Positions 1-12,245 of a stretch of DNA of 64,000 nucleotides are shown here, piece by piece. Origin of the DNA: Eucalyptus grandis (lineage: Eukaryota > Streptophyta > Magnoliopsida > Myrtales > Myrtaceae); NCBI RefSeq assembly GCF_016545825.1, contig NC_052619.1:47182127-47246126 (forward strand), read 5' to 3'. A program made the position numbers and the translations under genes. The notes under the pieces are model-generated. The model had not been told where the DNA came from. It worked only from the letters and a program-made list of their open reading frames with translations, and did no database searches. How positions within the stretch are numbered: the stretch's first letter is position 1; every line of letters begins with the position of its first letter.

Positions 1-1058
1 AGAAGTTGTGATTCTAGCTCCAGAATTACCGTGATTACTCGAACAAGCAACAATTACAAACCATCTTGCTACCTTTATACCTCTACTTAATCGCGCAGGG
101 TCTCTCCCACAATGATGAAATTGAGCTTTTCTTGAATTAGATTCCTCTTCCTCACCAACTCCACCATTTTCCTCTTCCTCATCCTCTTCCTCCGCCTCCT
201 CTGGCACTCAATCTTGCCCATCTCTTCATTGGCACGATGGTCGTGTGCTAACTTTCCTCTACTTTCTCTGTGACGAGCCCCTTTTCGTCTTCAATTGGGC
301 GATTGACGAACACGTCGTCCTGATCGTGACATCGATGTCGAGGGTCGTGTTCTTGTTACTGATGCAAGCAACGGTGAACATCTTGATGTTAATCCTTATC
401 AACGTGATGGTGGTGCACTTGGCACTAAGGAAGGCAAGCTATCTATCGGCATGGATTGATGATGAGCATTGGACCTTTGTCTTCGTTAATAAATCAAATG
501 GTTTAAAATTTGACGTCTTTTTAACCCATCGTAACTTATCATTAGTCTTTTTTTCCTTGAAATTTGTGAATAAGGATCCTAATGCATATAGATAGATTCA
601 GTAAGAACGAGAATTTTGACGAACATTTTGTTCCCAAGCAGAAGAAGCGTTCTCAAATAATTTTAGGTCGATTAACATATCAATCAATATTCAATTTATT
701 GGTATAAGATTATCAACAAAATATATATATACTTAAATTACCTCATTTATTTTATCTAAGTTACCTCTTTTTTTCCAGTATTCTTTTTTTCTAATTCATG
801 AATTTAATTTTAAAAAATTCATATATCACCCATTTTATTAAATATGAGTTGGAAAAAATATTAGAGGCACAACACCCATTTGGACATCTCTTTGGCCATT
901 TGCAAACCCAAAAGAACTTGACTTGCTGCTCAAGATCCTGCAACGTATATCACCCCCACCAAAGCAAAGCACCCTGTCTCTCTCTCCCTCAGCTTCTCAG
1001 ACCAAAGAGCAAGAAGCGACCGCCTCAGATCCGGTTCGGAGCCATCGAAGGAAGGGGA
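1..1058. other. Intergenic and 5' flank of the proteasome gene
   Basis: No gene is supported here. The DNA is AT-rich with pyrimidine-rich stretches near 120-210. A 116-codon open frame at 245-595 has no recognisable domain and no splice partner. The last 150 bases become GC-richer and run into the start codon at 1059, so they probably hold the promoter and 5' leader of the proteasome gene. Confidence 0.5.
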
Positions 1059-4000
1059 ATGGAGTGCGTGTTCGGGTTGGTCGGCGACGGATTCGCCGTC
1101 CTGGCCGCCGACACCTCGGCGGTCAACAGCATCTTGGTCCACAAGTCCAACGAGGACAAGATCATGGTCCTCGATTCCCACAAGCTCGTCGCCGCCAGCG
1201 GCGAGCCCGGCGACAGGTGATCCCGCCCCGGCTTTCGTTTTTCTCATTTGGGTTTTGTTTGATCGGTCGCGTCTTCGGTGATTCCGGGGGAAAGTTTCCG
1301 TCTTTTTTGAGCGTGTGTTGCGCGATTCGTCTTTCGCAGAGTCCAGTTCACGGAGTATATACAGAAGAACGTGGCGTTGTATCAGTTCAGGAATGGGATT
1401 CCTTTGACGACCCCCGCCGCTGCCAACTTCATGCGAAGCGAGCTCGCCACTGCTCTGAGGAAGGTCCGGCTTCGTCGAGCTTCCTTTGTTGCTTGGTGAT
1501 TTTGGGTTGAACTGGTTACTTGTTACTGCTCTTGTTTTCTCTTTTCGTCCAGTCTGAGGTTCAAATTGTTGGGATTTCTTTGGTGGGTCTTGTTGGTTCT
1601 GATAGAGAAGGGGAAGCTTTTAGTATGGAGGTGTGGCGCGGGATTACAGCTAGTTATTCAAGAGTTTTTGGCAATTGAAATTACTGAAATTTTTACTATT
1701 GAAGAATGATAGGATTGTTATATGGAATGCATTGAAGCATTGATCCCAGGGATCATGTCACTAGGATACATTGGGAACCCTTCACCGCCGAAGCATTTAA
1801 AGTTTATGCCAACCCTCTTTCGGTATGTAGATTGAGTCAGAGGTCTTGGAGCTGCCACTCAGTGCAAGTTTGTGAGATCAACTAAGGGCTTTTGGGTTTT
1901 TTAATCCATTTCAGAATTTAAATATCCATAATAAACTCTAAAGCAGATAGTTTTTGAGTGCTGATCATGTTGAGGCTAATTGTAGCCTACTAGGCCGACA
2001 ACTGTTTTAATGGGTTTGCTGGTCATTCATAGCACTGTTGTTAAATTATGAAGTGGGATTCGAGGGTGATCAGCCCACTTCGTCCCTTTTGCTCGAAGCA
2101 TATCTATAGAGACATTTATCAGAAAATAAATGGTCAAGAAGGACATAGTAGGCTTAGTATATTCATGAAGAGGAGTGTAAAGTTCATACATAGAAAGTTA
2201 TTGTCTGAGTAATGTAGTGCAAAAAGAACTGCCTATCTTCTGCTAGCTTCAGATGAAGTGCTTAAGAGACGCTCAGTGTAAAATACCTGTTTATTGGTGA
2301 AAGTTCAGTGGTATAAGACCCAGCAAGTAGTATTAGCAATTCTATAGGAAGCCTCTGCCCAATGGAACCTAGCCTGGGAGAGGGGTCATCCTCAGAGTGT
2401 GGAACCATATGGTTAGTCCTTCTCTAACTTGAAGAGCAGAAAGCCATACTTCTTTTAGTAGGGGAGAGAGTCATGTGGAAGCCTGGGATAGCATTTTATT
2501 GGCTCAAGTAATTGCTCAAGCCTAATCATACATTCTAGTACACTGCTTGTGCTTTTGCCAATCACATCAAGAGTTGGGGTCAGCTTTTCCACTTCCTCTG
2601 ACCCCTTTTGGCTGGCTATTCTAAGCCTTCTTTTATTCAAACCTGCTCATACGACCATGTCGGGTGAGCAACAGCCGCTTCCCTTTTTGCCCTCGCCATT
2701 AAAGCTTCGTGGTCCAAGTCATCTCTCAATAAGTAAGAGGAGGTTGAAGCTTATCCATAAAATGAGTTGGATCCCCTGGAGGTAGATCAGCTGGAGATAA
2801 TGAATCTTGATGTATTAAAATTAAGGAATAGGGAGGTGACAAATGACATATTTGTCTATCTAGGATGCTTTGAATGCCTTCAAAATGCAGATGTATTAAC
2901 GATTCGACTGTCCTTCCAGATGGAGGATGCTTTGTAGTATCTAGTATCTATGAGGACAACAGACATGCTATTTCATAATAAAGACCCTGTGATCTATCAT
3001 TTTCATTCTGTTGACGATGCTTGAAGAGCTTTTTCTATAACTTGTAATGTTGCGGGACATTGAATTTGGGTAAATGTGTGGTGCCTACCTATTGTGAGCA
3101 GTCACAAAGAAAATGGGAGAAAGGGATATAGATTTTAATAACCTGTGGATAATGTCTGTATTTTACCATGAAAAACTCACTGTGAAGCAGTTTCAGGCTA
3201 TTTTGGTAACCTTATATCTTCTTCAAAGCGGTGTGGTTACTGATTGAAGTGGTTTTATCATTGGTGATGCATTTCATATGGGATTGATTGACTACATGTA
3301 TGTTGATGGATGTGACTGATGGTTCTTGTACTTTTATAAAACTCAATGGAGTAATATTACTGGAGGATTTAGTGGCCTACTCATGCTTTTGCCTCCACAC
3401 TGTGCATCTGGTTCAAGGGGTGTAGAATGAATTTTATTTTTGGAGTGATAGTTCCACTCTATGTAGGTAAATTTTGTTGACTTCAACAACAATTTCCTCT
3501 TGTTATGGCTGTTCTGACTTGTGGATGTAAAAGATCCCAATGAAGAGCTTATATAATTTACACTATATTGGTTTAGCTCTGATGTTGAAAGTATCTGTTA
3601 TGGAGGAATGATGCACCAGTTAACTTATACATGATAATATTTCGATTGTATGAGAGTCTGTCTTTGCTTAATCCAATTCTCCATTCTCGTATTTTTTCAT
3701 CATTCACAATCCGTACATGAAGTTGCTATGTGCAGTGAAACTTAGAAAGCATGTAATTTTTGGAGTTAACTTCTCTTCCGTGCTGAGTCTTGCTTTTTAA
3801 TTTTGGTGGTAACAAAATTTTTCTGGGCCTCTCTTGTCCATAATTGTTGATAACTGTCTCTTGCTTATCTGATTCTGCTGATTTGTTGCTCCACCAATTT
3901 TCTGGGCCTCTCTTGTCTGTAATTGCTAGTCCTGATCATTGCTCATAGTTTTCTTTTTCCCTCTCTGACTTTGGTACTTGTTCCAGAATCCATATTCTGT

Positions 4001-4319
4001 GAACATTCTTCTGGCTGGTTACGACAAGGAGACAGGCCCTTCGCTCTACTTCATCGACTACATCGCCACCCTCCACAAGGTAGATAAGGGCGCGTTTGGT
4101 TACGGATCCTACTTCTCCCTTTCCATAATGGACAGACTTTACCGCAGCGGCATGTCGCTCGAAGAAGCCATAGATCTGGTCGACAAGTGCATCATGGAGA
4201 TCAGATCCCGGTTGGTTGTGGCGCCTCCGAATTTTGTGATCAAGATTGTTGACAAGGATGGTGCGCGAGAGTATGCTTGGCGCGAGTCTCTCAAGGATGC
4301 CCCCGGGGCATCTGCTTGA
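1059..4319 (+). CDS. PBD: 20S proteasome subunit beta type-2 (PBD), three coding exons
   Basis: Encodes the beta-2-type (PBD, yeast Pre1-like) subunit of the 20S proteasome core, a structural, non-catalytic member of the inner beta rings that degrade proteins in cytosol and nucleus. Exons read as 1059-1216, 1340-1463 and 3987-4319 with GT-AG borders and matching phases, giving 204 aa, the length I recall for Arabidopsis PBD1. The protein starts [18 protein letters not shown]. There is no N-terminal catalytic threonine after a propeptide, as expected for this subunit. Exon 2 carries the [18 protein letters not shown] block and exon 3 the GYGSYF and [10 protein letters not shown] blocks. Intron 2 is long (about 2.5 kb) and holds no gene I can see. 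All three exons are intact. The start is the first ATG matching the family N-terminus; open frames extending further upstream are leader sequence. Confidence 0.95.
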
Positions 4320-4617
4320 GATCAACTGCTGTTTTCAAGTCCTTTTTCTGTTGATTAGAAAACAGTTCCATGTGGAACTGTAAATTGTATGGATATGAAT
4401 CTGCCAGAATCATGATATTTACATCCCTCAGTTTTTATCTGTGGATTGCCATCTCTGTAGTGAGTTCATCTTGGGGTTTCATCTGCATGATGCTTGTTAG
4501 GTCAGTCATGCCTTACCCAACCAAAAAAGCAAAACAAAAGCAAAACAAAAAGAAAAGCCCTAGACTTTTCCTGAACTAAGTAACCATCACTGTATTTTTA
4601 AGGATGAACAAAGGAAA
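4320..4617. other. 3' flank of the proteasome gene
   Basis: Probable 3' UTR and downstream DNA of the proteasome gene. No conserved coding signal was seen; a short open frame at 4370-4579 is low-complexity, lysine-rich at its end and has no family resemblance. Confidence 0.4.

Positions 4618-4683
<66 letters not shown>
4618..4683. repeat. (ATT)22 microsatellite
   Basis: An uninterrupted run of 22 ATT triplets lies about 300 bp downstream of the proteasome stop codon. Perfect trinucleotide arrays this long usually vary in length between individuals. Confidence 0.98.
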
Positions 4684-5500
4684 TAACAGATGAAAGTCTA
4701 TATTTTGAATTGTCATATCTTGAAACTGTATGACTGACTGTTAAAGTGATAATTACTATCCTATAATATTTATTTTTATACAATCACATGTTATGTGCTC
4801 AAGTTTAACTATAATCTTCATTAAATTGCCGAAATATAAAAAATATATACAATATAATAAATTATGTATATCTGGTAATTTATATGGAGTATTAAACTGG
4901 GAAAACATAATGAGCTATATAAAAATGATAATTATTATTTCCTCCAATTCTGATTTTTTTTTGTGTATTTTGGAAATTCTTATACCATTTCCCTCTTATT
5001 ATATACATAATTCTAATGAAAAAAATGTTGAGCTAATACAATGAAAAACCTTTAAACGATATATATGTGATAAATTTATCATAAATTAATTTTTTAATCA
5101 ACACAAACTCTTAACTGGTACACTTAATATAAATTTATCAAAAATTAATTTTTTAATAACCAAAAATGTCAAATCAATACATTTGTCCTTATTTTAGTTT
5201 CTATTAAATTGGATTAACACTGTGAAAAGCAACCTGGTATATCTGTGAAAAATTGGAAGGTAAAATCTCAAATTGATATATCGGTAAATTGACACATGTT
5301 ATCAGAATCAGTAATTTGATGATAAATTTTTAATAAAAATTAACAAAAGGTAAATTTATCACATGGATATCAGTTTGAACTTTTTGATTTTGAATAAATT
5401 TGTTGCAATTATATTTGTTCGAGATTTTCGACCAAAAAAAAATTTATTTGTTCGAGATTTTTTCGTGATATTAAATTTATTTTTTTATGAAATTTGGGAG
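4684..5500. other. AT-rich intergenic spacer
   Basis: Very AT-rich DNA with short direct repeats, for example AAATTTATCA followed by AAATTAATTTTTTAAT near 5070-5155. No gene, RNA or complete transposable element could be supported. Confidence 0.5.
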
Positions 5501-6677
5501 AGTCAGCCAATGAGACGTCAGAACCTATCCCTGCTGCTTCAGTTCCAGTAGCTCTTTTAGCATCGCCTTTTTTCGCTCTGTGATGGTGACAACAACGCAG
5601 GGCCGTCGTCAATTCTCCCCCCCAGATCGGCTCGCCCCTCCCTCTCTCCGTCCAGATTCTCCCGTTCCCCGCTTCCGCCGTCGACGCACGGACCGCCCGT
5701 GCTCTCGCCTTCCCGTTCTTCTTGACAGCGACTCCGCAATTCGGGCCGGTCGTCTTCAATGTCATCAGTTTCTCCTTTTTTCTTTAACGTGATGATCGCT
5801 ACTGCCTGTGCTGCATTACATTGCCTCTTCGCTTCGTTTGGCGCTTGCACGCTTCTGGGTTTTCTCGTTTTTCGCCTTTCTTGACTGAAAATCGGTGTGA
5901 GATTCACGGGTATTGAGTGGACTAAGTGGGCTATGTGAACATGTTGGTTTGCTTGGAGAGTGACCCTCGATTGGGTGAGGTTTTTGACGATACGGAAAGG
6001 ATGGTAGTGCGAATTCTCTGTGCTTGTGTGAAGGGTCTTTCATTCGGTGTAGTGCATTTTTCGCTTTCGCTGTTGCGGGAGCTATTAATGCTTGAGCTTT
6101 GTTGTCTGCTTCTGTGGTGCGAAAGCTATTAATGCTAGCGTTGCTAATTTATTAGAGAGTGTTGACTATTTTTGTGGCTGGTTCTTGGTTCTGAAGTTAG
6201 AGGTAGAGTTACAGAGGCGAGCATTGGATGACAGTGTGTGTGGGGGCTACCTTGGTTACTTGTTTCTTGTGCACCATATGTAGTAGCAGTGACAGGACTC
6301 GGATGATAATTCCTGCCGAACGGATGAGATGCAATGTAGGTGTAAAACGCCTATGTTTCTTCCTTTTGACTTTTGCAATTGGCAAGGAGTCTTCCCGATC
6401 CATGAATTCATTGGAAATTTTCTGGAGGGCAAAGTCAAAGATATAGGCTGTTTGATTTTTTTTTTTTTTTAACTTTCATGCATGCCATTGCAGACGCTCT
6501 TCTAGATGAAAGTCTCTACGCGATGATCATTCTTGCTTTGTGTACGCCAGAAAAGGCACCTGCTTTTGTTTATTTACTTTTCTTTGGACATGGAAATGCT
6601 GGCTATTTTAAAATATTTCTTACTTTTAGGTGAAACTGATAGTTAAATTTTCACATCGCAGAGCCTTCTATAAAACT
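5501..6677 (+). promoter_or_regulatory. Probable promoter and non-coding 5' leader of the SDE3-like gene
   Basis: A GC-rich stretch at about 5560-5770 inside AT-rich DNA, followed by T-rich sequence and candidate splice acceptors just before the coding start (...TTTTAG at 6629-6630 region and ...TCGCAG near 6660), suggests a non-coding first exon and a 5' UTR intron. The open frames in this stretch overlap on both strands and match no family. The transcription start cannot be placed from sequence alone. Confidence 0.4.
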
Positions 6678-9600
6678 ATGATGGGATCACTTGATGACAG
6701 ATCAGATGATGAATACTCTGTCATTGGTGATAAGGGAGAAATTTCTTTCATTGATTATCAGAGAGACCAGTCTGTGTGTAGTTATGATCTCAATGAAAAT
6801 GATCCGGTCGTGATTTCTGTTCCATTTGCTTTTGTTGATGGAAAGCCAAGGTCAGTATTTGTTGGGGAAACTGCTGCAGATCCGATCTCCATAACAAACA
6901 ACACTGACGATCAAATGGACATCTGGTCCATAAAAATATATGCCTCAACTCCTGAGAATTCATTTACACTTTCTTTGATGGAGCCGGTATCGGAAAGTTC
7001 AGGTGTAAATGCCATTCAAGGTTTCCTCGAGTCCTTTTCCTTGGAGGACAGAGTTCTGCAGCCAGGAGAGACTCTAAATGTCTGGTTATATTGCAAACCA
7101 AGTGAAATTGGGTTGTACACGTCAGTGGTCCATATTGATGTGGGGAATGATAGGATAGAAAGAGTAGTTTTTCTCTTGGTAGATAACAAGATTTCCAGGT
7201 CCTTGGTTTCAAAAAGACCATATGCAAGAGGCGCCAGAAAGAACCATTTTGATGTGGACAAATATGTTGTTGGTTTGCGTCCGGCAAGAATTAACACTGG
7301 ACGCTATAAGAAAAGGCTTCCTCTGTATCCAATTCCAAAGGATGTGAGAGAATTGATAGAGAACAAGCAGATTCCTGATGCAATAAGAGAAGGTCTAACC
7401 AGAGAAAATTATGCTCCTTTTTTCAAAACATTAGTAATCATGGAAGAACTGAAACTGGAGGTAAGTTTTTCTTCTTTGTTTTCTTTCTGGTTCTTTTGGC
7501 ATTAGATTCAAGAAAAAGTTAAATTGATGCTATGAAGGCCTGCTATTGTCTTTCAAATTAACCAGTCTTTTCTATAGGATGATATGAGATCTTTTGGTAT
7601 GGAAAATGTTACCATGAGAAGAAAAGGGACTCAGTACCTGACCCTCAATGTGCCTGGACTGGCTGAGAGACGACCTTCACTGGTCCATGGAGATAGCATT
7701 TTTGTAAAGTTGGCTTCTGATGAAGCGGGTTGCAGCACTCCTTACCAGGTCTGTACAAAGTTATCAGGCTTTTGAGGTCCAATTCTGTTTTTAATGGTTG
7801 GTAAGTTTTCTCTAACTTGTGTCTGACCACTTCTCAAACAATACTTAAATGGTAAATCTCAGCGATCGTCATATTTTGCTAATAATTGCTTCATAATCTG
7901 ATAATGTGTGTTCGACCAAAAAGGCGACAGAGGTGAATGGTGATTTGGATGGGCTGAGCATAAACTTTTGTACTTCAGTAAGATTATCTGATGTGCACTA
8001 TTTTCTTAAGTGGTAGTAATCTCCATCAAAGGACATCATCCAGAACTTCTTTGCTTGCCTATCGTAATCATTTACAAAAGATATGTACTGATAACATGAA
8101 TTGCATCTTTTACTCGGTAGCTGGCTTGTCATCTGCTTCCTGTTTTTTAGTGTAGACTCAATCTGCAAAAATTTTTTTCATATTTCCTGAAATATACTTT
8201 TTGTAAAGATGCCTAGATCAGCGCCCCTTATGCTTGAGTGGATGATCCACAGGGCTATATTCACCGTGTCGAAGCTGATGAAATTTACTTGAAGTTTGCC
8301 AAGGAAGTCCATATGTGCCATAGGGATGAGATTGTATACAATGTTCAGTTCAGTTATAACCGAGTCAACATGAGAAGATTATACCAGGCAGTGGATGCTG
8401 CCAAAGATTTAGATGAAGCACTGCTTTTTCCCTCAAGTTTACGACGAAAGAGGCTGATTTCGACAACGCCACTGGTTCCTTTTAATCATATTCTGAATGA
8501 GGAGCAAAGACGTTCAGTTGAGACGATCCTTGGCTGCAAAGGAGGGCCACCATATGTAGTTTATGGTCCTCCGGGTACGGGTAAGACCATGACTATAGTG
8601 GAAGGAATAATGCAGCTTTATCAAAATCATGCGGATACCCGGATCCTTATCTGCACTCCATCAAATAGTGCTGCTGACCACATTCTAGAGAAGCTTCTTG
8701 GGGAGGGGGCTGGGATAATTAAGGAAAATGAGATTTTCAGACTTAACGCGACTAGTCGACCTTATGAGGATATCAACCCCGATCGTATTCGGTTTTGTTT
8801 TTTCGATGAGCTTGTTTTCAAGTGTCCTCCAATCAAAGCCCTCGTGCGCTACCGGATTATCATCTCAACTTATATGAGTACCTCTCTTCTTTCTGCTGAG
8901 GGTGTGGAACGAGGCCACTTCTCTCATATCTTTTTGGATGAGGCTGGCCAAGCTTCAGAACCAGAAAGTATGATCCCACTCGCTAACCTCTGCCAACCAG
9001 ATACTGTTGTTGTTCTTGCGGGTGACCCGATGCAATTAGGTCCTGTGGTGTACTCAAAAATAGCTGAAGAGTATGGATTGGGAAAATCATACCTGGAGAG
9101 GCTGTTTGATTGTGAATTTTACTTCAATGGTGATGAGAATTATGTGAAAAAGCTTATCCGGAATTACCGTAGTCACCCAGAAATACTGCACTTGCCTTCA
9201 GAGCTATTTTATAATGGAGAATTGATAGCTTGTAAGGATGATGCAAGCTGTCTTGGCACAGAGGTGGACCTCATTCCTAACAGCAAATTTCCTGTTCAAT
9301 TTATTGGTATTCAAGGATGTGATGAGAGGGAAGGAAATAATCCTTCATGGTTTAATAGAATTGAGGCAAGTAAAGTAATTCAAGTCATCGAGAGAGTCAT
9401 AGCATGTGAGGAAATTAACGAGAATGATATAGGTGTAATAACACCTTATCGCCAGCAAGTACTTAAACTGAAGACATCTCTTGAAAGTTTAGATATGCCC
9501 AATATCAAGATTGGAAGTGTCGAGCAATTCCAAGGGCAGGAAAGCAAGGTTATCATAGTGTCCACGGTTCGATCTACCATAAAACACAATGAGTTCGACA

Positions 9601-10711
9601 GGGTCCACTGTTTAGGATTCTTGAGCAATCCTAGAAGATTTAACGTGGCTATAACTCGGGCTATATCCTTGCTTATCATTGTTGGGAATCCTCATATTAT
9701 AACCAAGGTACCTTGCTAACTTCTACAAGAAAATAATTGTCCTTTCATGATTCCTCTTTTCTGGGAAAATGGGTCGTGATGAGAAAGTAAGCTTTAAAGC
9801 TTGTGCGCACAAAAGATGAGAAAGGGAAGGAAGCAGTATTATGTCATCGTACTGCTTCCTTATGGCAAGTAATGCTTGTCACTTCTCAACAACTTTGACA
9901 CCGCTCTTTTTCTTTGTAGCCTTGTCCACTTGTTAGCTTCTCTCATAGTCTCACTTCGTGGCAGAATATAAAAAGAAAAAGAAAAAAATGTGACAGGAGC
10001 ATGACTAGCTGATTCATTTAAAGAAGAAAGAAATGACTGAGATTTAGAAAAGTTTATATCCCTAGGGGAATAACTTATTTACGCAAGAAGAAAAAAACCT
10101 GAAGAAGTTACATGTGCTCATCTTTCCTTTTTTGTCGCCATGCTCTGGAAGTTTTGCAGATGTTATCTTCTATTTACGAATGGTTACAACTATTTTTATT
10201 GTGGCATCTTATGTGATCTCAGATGGTTTCATCAGTTTTACACCCTTGAAATCAGAAATAAATCTCATTATGTATTTTTGTACCCTTCAACTTGTTGATG
10301 AAAGAAATTTTTGCAAAGTTGGATATGGGGCAAGAAAGAGGAATGACTTAAAGACATGCGTGGTTAAGGGATATCACATATTCAAAATTTGAAATGGATC
10401 AGAAATGAGTAGATTTAGCTTCCAAAATCCTATTATCAGGTGGTTGATTTGTGACATCCGTGAATGTAATTATCAATCTCATTTGGCAGGATCCCTACTG
10501 GAACAAGCTCTTGTGGTATTGTGTGGACAACGATGCTTATCAAGGTTGTGCTCTTCCTGAGAGGGTCAAGGAATCTGTTGAGGATTATGCAGTTTATGAG
10601 GAAGAAATCCCCAGGCATGGGGAAGAAAATGATTGGGATGAAGAACCCCATCAAACAGAGACTCCTCTGCCAGTTACAAATGAAGATGAATGGTCAGATG
10701 GCTGGAAGTAA
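6678..10711 (+). CDS. SDE3: SDE3/MOV10-like RNA helicase, four coding exons
   Basis: Superfamily 1 (Upf1-like) RNA helicase of the SDE3/MOV10 group, which in Arabidopsis supports RNA silencing together with RDR6 and Argonautes. Exons read as 6678-7460, 7578-7748, 8253-9707 and 10490-10711, all junctions phase 0, giving about 876 aa. The N-terminus carries the [19 protein letters not shown] block typical of plant SDE3. Motifs in order: LNEEQ before motif I; GPPGTGKT at residues 423-430; TPSNSAADH (Ia); [10 protein letters not shown] from residue 547 (II); [10 protein letters not shown] (III); NYRSHPEIL (IV); VEQFQGQE (V); [12 protein letters not shown] (VI). All are intact. Two adjacent ATGs (6678, 6681) precede the conserved block; either may be used. 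The C-terminus is acidic and ends EWSDGWK, so it is much shorter than the GW-rich tail of Arabidopsis SDE3 (about 1,000 aa). Confidence 0.95.
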
Positions 10712-12245
10712 GTTGTTGGAATGTCTGCAAATATAGACAGAAGGCAAGTAAATGGACCTCTTGACTTTGGTAAGTTCTTCCATACATTGCGCAATTTCAC
10801 TACAGCGATGAGTGAGCCAAAAGGCACAAGACAACATGCAAATAAATGCCAGGAAAGTATAGTTGTGTTGTTGGGTTGTGTACGGGATGAGAAATGACAT
10901 TTCGAATTGGTTGATGTGGTCGAGGGTCTTAATGCGACAAGATGTTGGATTGTGACAATTTGTGCGAGGTTAGCTAACATGTGCTTTTCTTCCATGATAG
11001 GGCAACAATGTGATATAACTATGTGAGCAGATAACAAAACAAGCAAAGATGCCTTGTACCTCTCTGTTAGTCATTGAACCAACATGAAAAATGTAATGAA
11101 AATGGGGTAATAACATCTAGTACTCAAAATTCACATCATCCAAAAGAGAACTGAAGAAGGGCTCCCAAGTTGCATTAATCTTGGAAGCTTTCCGACTTTA
11201 GTTTATGCCTTTAAGCGGTTTTTGCAGCATGGGAATGCATTATCATCAGTTCGATGCTGTGCTTTCTTCTGTTTTAACTTGAGATCGATTGAATTACCTT
11301 ATGTTGAGCCTACCTCTGAAATGCTAGTCCTTGCATTGTCTAATTCGATCTATTTTACCACCAGAACGTTTGCTGATTCTATGCTCTGTTTCTTGCTTTA
11401 TATATGCCCTATTACGTATCTAATTACATTTGCTGTGTGAGATGTGGTGGTCTGGATCATCAATGTTACTCAGGGAGCGATGAGCAGTGCTACTTACTGA
11501 TGACACAATCTTTCATACTTGTTGTAGGCGATGGGCTGTTGATGTCGCCTTCCTTAGGAAGCTGGGTTTGCGTCTTTTTTCATTGCTCTGGATTCTTTTG
11601 GCCTTCGAGTCTATCGGCTTGGAAGGCCCTACTATTCCCTCCTGTCCTTTTGTAGGGAGGGAAGAAAAACAGTGCTGGTTTGCGTTGCCAACCTCATTCA
11701 GTAGGAACAATGTAGCGGAAGTCTTCCAAAGTTTCATTGTCGATTCTATGTGAGAATGTGGTTATTGTCTAACTGGAGAGGTGCTAGATTGGCATTATTT
11801 CCGCTATGTGGCGGGCCTAATTCAATTTTTTTCATTTTTTGGTAGCGACGTGGTTATGCACGTTTGAAATGAGCATTTGGTTTCACTTTTGGATGGAAAT
11901 AGGTAAGTATCGATGGGCATTCAGCTAGTGAAGTAAAGAGTTTGGGCATAGTCCTTGATATGGTTTTGCAGCTAGGAATAAAGCGTGACAGATAACGTTC
12001 CACTCTCCCTAGTCACCAGCTGATGCACTTTCATGCATCCAGATCAATGAAAGAAATGCAGCAAATCCTCTTTTAATTTCCGATCAGGTCATATTGCTCT
12101 CGACTCAGTTCATATACCGAAATTTGCTACTTCTGTCGCATGGTAAATTCATGTCTAGCCTTGTGTACACCAACGAAAAATGAAGGAGAAGTTCTTGCGG
12201 GAGGAAAGGTGCAAAGTCTGAAAGACCTAAATGAATGACGTATGC
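10712..12245. other. Intergenic region between SDE3-like and LTP-like genes
   Basis: Holds the probable 3' UTR of the SDE3-like gene and then the downstream flank of the convergent LTP-like gene. Short open frames at 11222-11753 lie on several frames and match no family I recognise. No complete transposable element or RNA gene was seen. Confidence 0.4.

Noticed and set aside
245..595. 116-codon frame near the left edge
   Set aside because: Hydrophobic but without a recognisable family, start context or splice partner.
11222..11753. Cluster of short frames downstream of the SDE3-like gene
   Set aside because: Frames overlap and change strand, with no conserved motif and no convincing exon structure.
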